The notes beneath the pieces were generated by a model. That model did not search any database. It had not been told where the DNA came from and saw only the letters and a program-made list of their open reading frames with translations. From assembly GCA_002451155.1 (NCBI GenBank), contig DKBG01000208.1, positions 224 through 8,316 on the forward strand: a DNA stretch of 8,093 bases, in the 5' to 3' direction. Positions 6,465 to 8,093 of the stretch are shown here, one piece after another. Made by a program: the position numbers and the translations under genes. The first letter of the stretch is position 1. Every line of letters starts with the position of its first letter. The DNA comes from Ignavibacteria bacterium UBA6906 (GTDB lineage Bacteria; Bacteroidota; Ignavibacteria; UBA10030; UBA6906).

Positions 6465-8093
6465 TCACCGATTTCCTCGTGGAAGGAAGAACAGGCGTCC
6501 GATTGTCCGGATATCCCACCAGGTCTGGTTCCGTGTGTACCCCGCCCAGAGGTGGGTGTTCTTGCGGTATGTCGTGCCGTCGTTATCGTTGATGGCGACA
6601 TCGAAGCCGATTGTCCCGCCGGCACGAATGGATTCCCCATCAAGTCGTGCGAGCGGGAATCGGGTGATGAGCGCGTACCCTCGGGAGGTCGGGGAAAAGA
6701 AAGACTCTGCCCCGGATACCAGCAGGGGGGCGGGTAGAAGGGGGCCGCCGGCGCCCGCTCCCTGCCATCTTTCGGGGCCGAACGAAGTTATCCGGTACTC
6801 TGGCATGGCAAGATGGCGACGGAGGCCAGGGGTCGGTGGGTCGGTTCCCTGATCGCTCCCCGTCCGTTCATCGAGCACAACTTCCATGCAATCCGTGTCC
6901 CAGGGATAACTCATGGCGGGAAAATCCCAGGTTGTAACCACGCTGTCATCCCGGACATCGGCGCCGATATACAGGTATTTCGAATCGTACATCGCATAGA
7001 TCTTCGCCGAGAGATCATTCTTCCCATGCCAGGGCTGATTGCCCAGGAGAAGTCTGGAAGCCTGCCATATCGAATCGATGGTCATGGGATCATTGGTGTC
7101 CCATCCTTCCCACGTGCCGTCCAGTGCGGGCGGCCGGTCAGCGCGCCGGACTGTGCCGGCATAGAAATCCCTTTCGAATTCGCGTCTGAATCCGCTGGTG
7201 GAAAGGCCGAGCCGTATCGGGTATCGCTGCTCGGCGGCCCTGTATCCTGACAGCGATATTGGCACGTTGATGCGTTTCCGTTCACCTGGCGCGAGATGCA
7301 GATCGCTCGGTATCGATCCACGAATTTTCCATTCAGGCGAGGGACTGAGGGTCAGGCTGACGTCGACAGAGTGTCTGAGTGAATTCGCGACGTCGATGGA
7401 AAGTGTGCTGGCCGGTCCGTTTGGAATTGAGATCGATGCAATGAGGGGCGGGCGGACGTCCAGCTCACTCTGGAATGAACGGGAACCCACGGTAACGATG
7501 ACCGGATAGCGAACGGACGGGATCTCGTTCGGGATGCGGAAGGGGAGGTGAAGGACTGTGTCGGCATGTGGTGGCAGTGAGAGAACAACCTGGTGGACCT
7601 CTGAGAGCCAGTCCCGCTCCGTGTCGAGAGAGGCGGGGTAGACTCTTCTCTCCCAGGAATACTTGTGAAGCGGGAGCAGATTGGTCACACCACCCCACCA
7701 CTCGACCTGGCTCCTCACCCGCTCCCTCCAGTCCGGTGAGAACCGCAGCCGAATCGTCGACTCGACCGGCAGGGAGGTTGGATTCCAGATACGGAGTTCC
7801 ACTCCGGCCGGTTCTCCGAGATAGACAGGGCTGCCGTTCGGGCTCACGATCTCCACGCAGGGGTCAGTGGTGTTCTCGAACACAATCTCGGCACCTTCGC
7901 GGCGAAACTGTACAGGAGATCCGTTGAGGTAGAGATATCGGATCCCGGGAGCCCGCAACCGAATCCCGACAAACGAAGAAGGAAGGATGATGTGCGCCGT
8001 ATCTCCCTTCCAGACGCACTCGATCCGTTCGAGACGGCTGACAGCCTGAAGGATGGGTGTGCCCCTGTCGCTGATATCTGTCACGCCAAAGCC
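6465..8093 (-). CDS. C-terminal part of a large multi-domain beta-sandwich protein ending in a CBM9-like domain
   Basis: The frame is open to the right edge and the N-terminus is missing: the only early start, GTG 8084-8082, has no room for a ribosome site, and the text after it (VTDISDRGTP) is mid-protein, without a signal peptide. Numbering from that GTG, 539 residues are visible. Residues 20-85 look like a small beta domain, 88-210 and 212-310 like two immunoglobulin/NEW3-type sandwiches (for example LAPGERKRINVPISL, 264-278), and 318-535 like a CBM9/DOMON carbohydrate-binding domain, with PPALDGTWEGWD (318-329), KYLYIGADVRDDSV (369-382), DTDCMEVVLDE (396-406), GYALITRFPLARL (469-481) and IGFDVAINDND (492-502). 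Such tails occur on secreted hydrolases, lyases and PIG-L deacetylases, so the lost front may hold a catalytic domain that I cannot name. It lies 60 bp upstream of GH47 on the same strand, which suggests work on the same glycan. Confidence 0.85.
   Translation of the reverse strand, partial: GFGVTDISDRGTPILQAVSRLERIECVWKGDTAHIILPSSFVGIRLRAPGIRYLYLNGSPVQFRREGAEIVFENTTDPCVEIVSPNGSPVYLGEPAGVELRIWNPTSLPVESTIRLRFSPDWRERVRSQVEWWGGVTNLLPLHKYSWERRVYPASLDTERDWLSEVHQVVLSLPPHADTVLHLPFRIPNEIPSVRYPVIVTVGSRSFQSELDVRPPLIASISIPNGPASTLSIDVANSLRHSVDVSLTLSPSPEWKIRGSIPSDLHLAPGERKRINVPISLSGYRAAEQRYPIRLGLSTSGFRREFERDFYAGTVRRADRPPALDGTWEGWDTNDPMTIDSIWQASRLLLGNQPWHGKNDLSAKIYAMYDSKYLYIGADVRDDSVVTTWDFPAMSYPWDTDCMEVVLDERTGSDQGTDPPTPGLRRHLAMPEYRITSFGPERWQGAGAGGPLLPAPLLVSGAESFFSPTSRGYALITRFPLARLDGESIRAGGTIGFDVAINDNDGTTYRKNTHLWAGYTRNQTWWDIRTIGRLFFLPRGNR

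Overview
The window is one co-directional block: all seven genes I can support lie on the minus strand, so the reading order runs from the right edge (8093) to the left edge (1). Base composition is moderately GC-rich by eye. I see no rRNA, tRNA, CRISPR array, insertion sequence, integrase or phage gene. The gene content (lipoprotein-type sugar-binding proteins, a secreted bacterial GH47 alpha-mannosidase, a CBM9-like glycan-binding tail) suggests a Gram-negative saprophyte, perhaps an uncultured member of the FCB, PVC or Acidobacteria-type groups. That placement is a guess from gene style; there is no phylogenetic marker in the window.

Layout in transcription order. (1) 8093-6465: C-terminal part of a large multi-domain beta-sandwich protein ending in a CBM9/DOMON-like domain; its N-terminus lies outside the window. 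(2) 6404-5052: a complete secreted glycoside hydrolase family 47 (class I alpha-mannosidase) with catalytic and calcium-site motifs intact. (3) 5055-4585: a small three-helix membrane protein of unknown function whose start overlaps the GH47 stop. (4) A 231-bp gap (4584-4354) holding nested GC-rich inverted repeats. (5) 4353-3355 and (6) 3336-2341: two tandem paralogous RbsB-type substrate-binding lipoproteins, about two-thirds identical. (7) 2356-818: an RbsA/MglA-type double ATPase. (8) 821-1: an RbsC-type permease, cut by the left edge.

The likely story is a glycan-foraging locus. Secreted enzymes trim mannose-containing glycans, two related binding proteins capture the released sugar or sugars, and one CUT2-class ABC transporter imports them. 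Small overlaps between genes (GTGA, 16 bp, ATGA) point to translational coupling in two clusters separated by the 231-bp gap. No sugar kinase, isomerase or regulator is visible, so the actual substrate is inferred only from the GH47 neighbour. The most unusual points are the rare bacterial GH47, the duplicated binding proteins serving one transporter, and the uncharacterised membrane protein coupled to the hydrolase.
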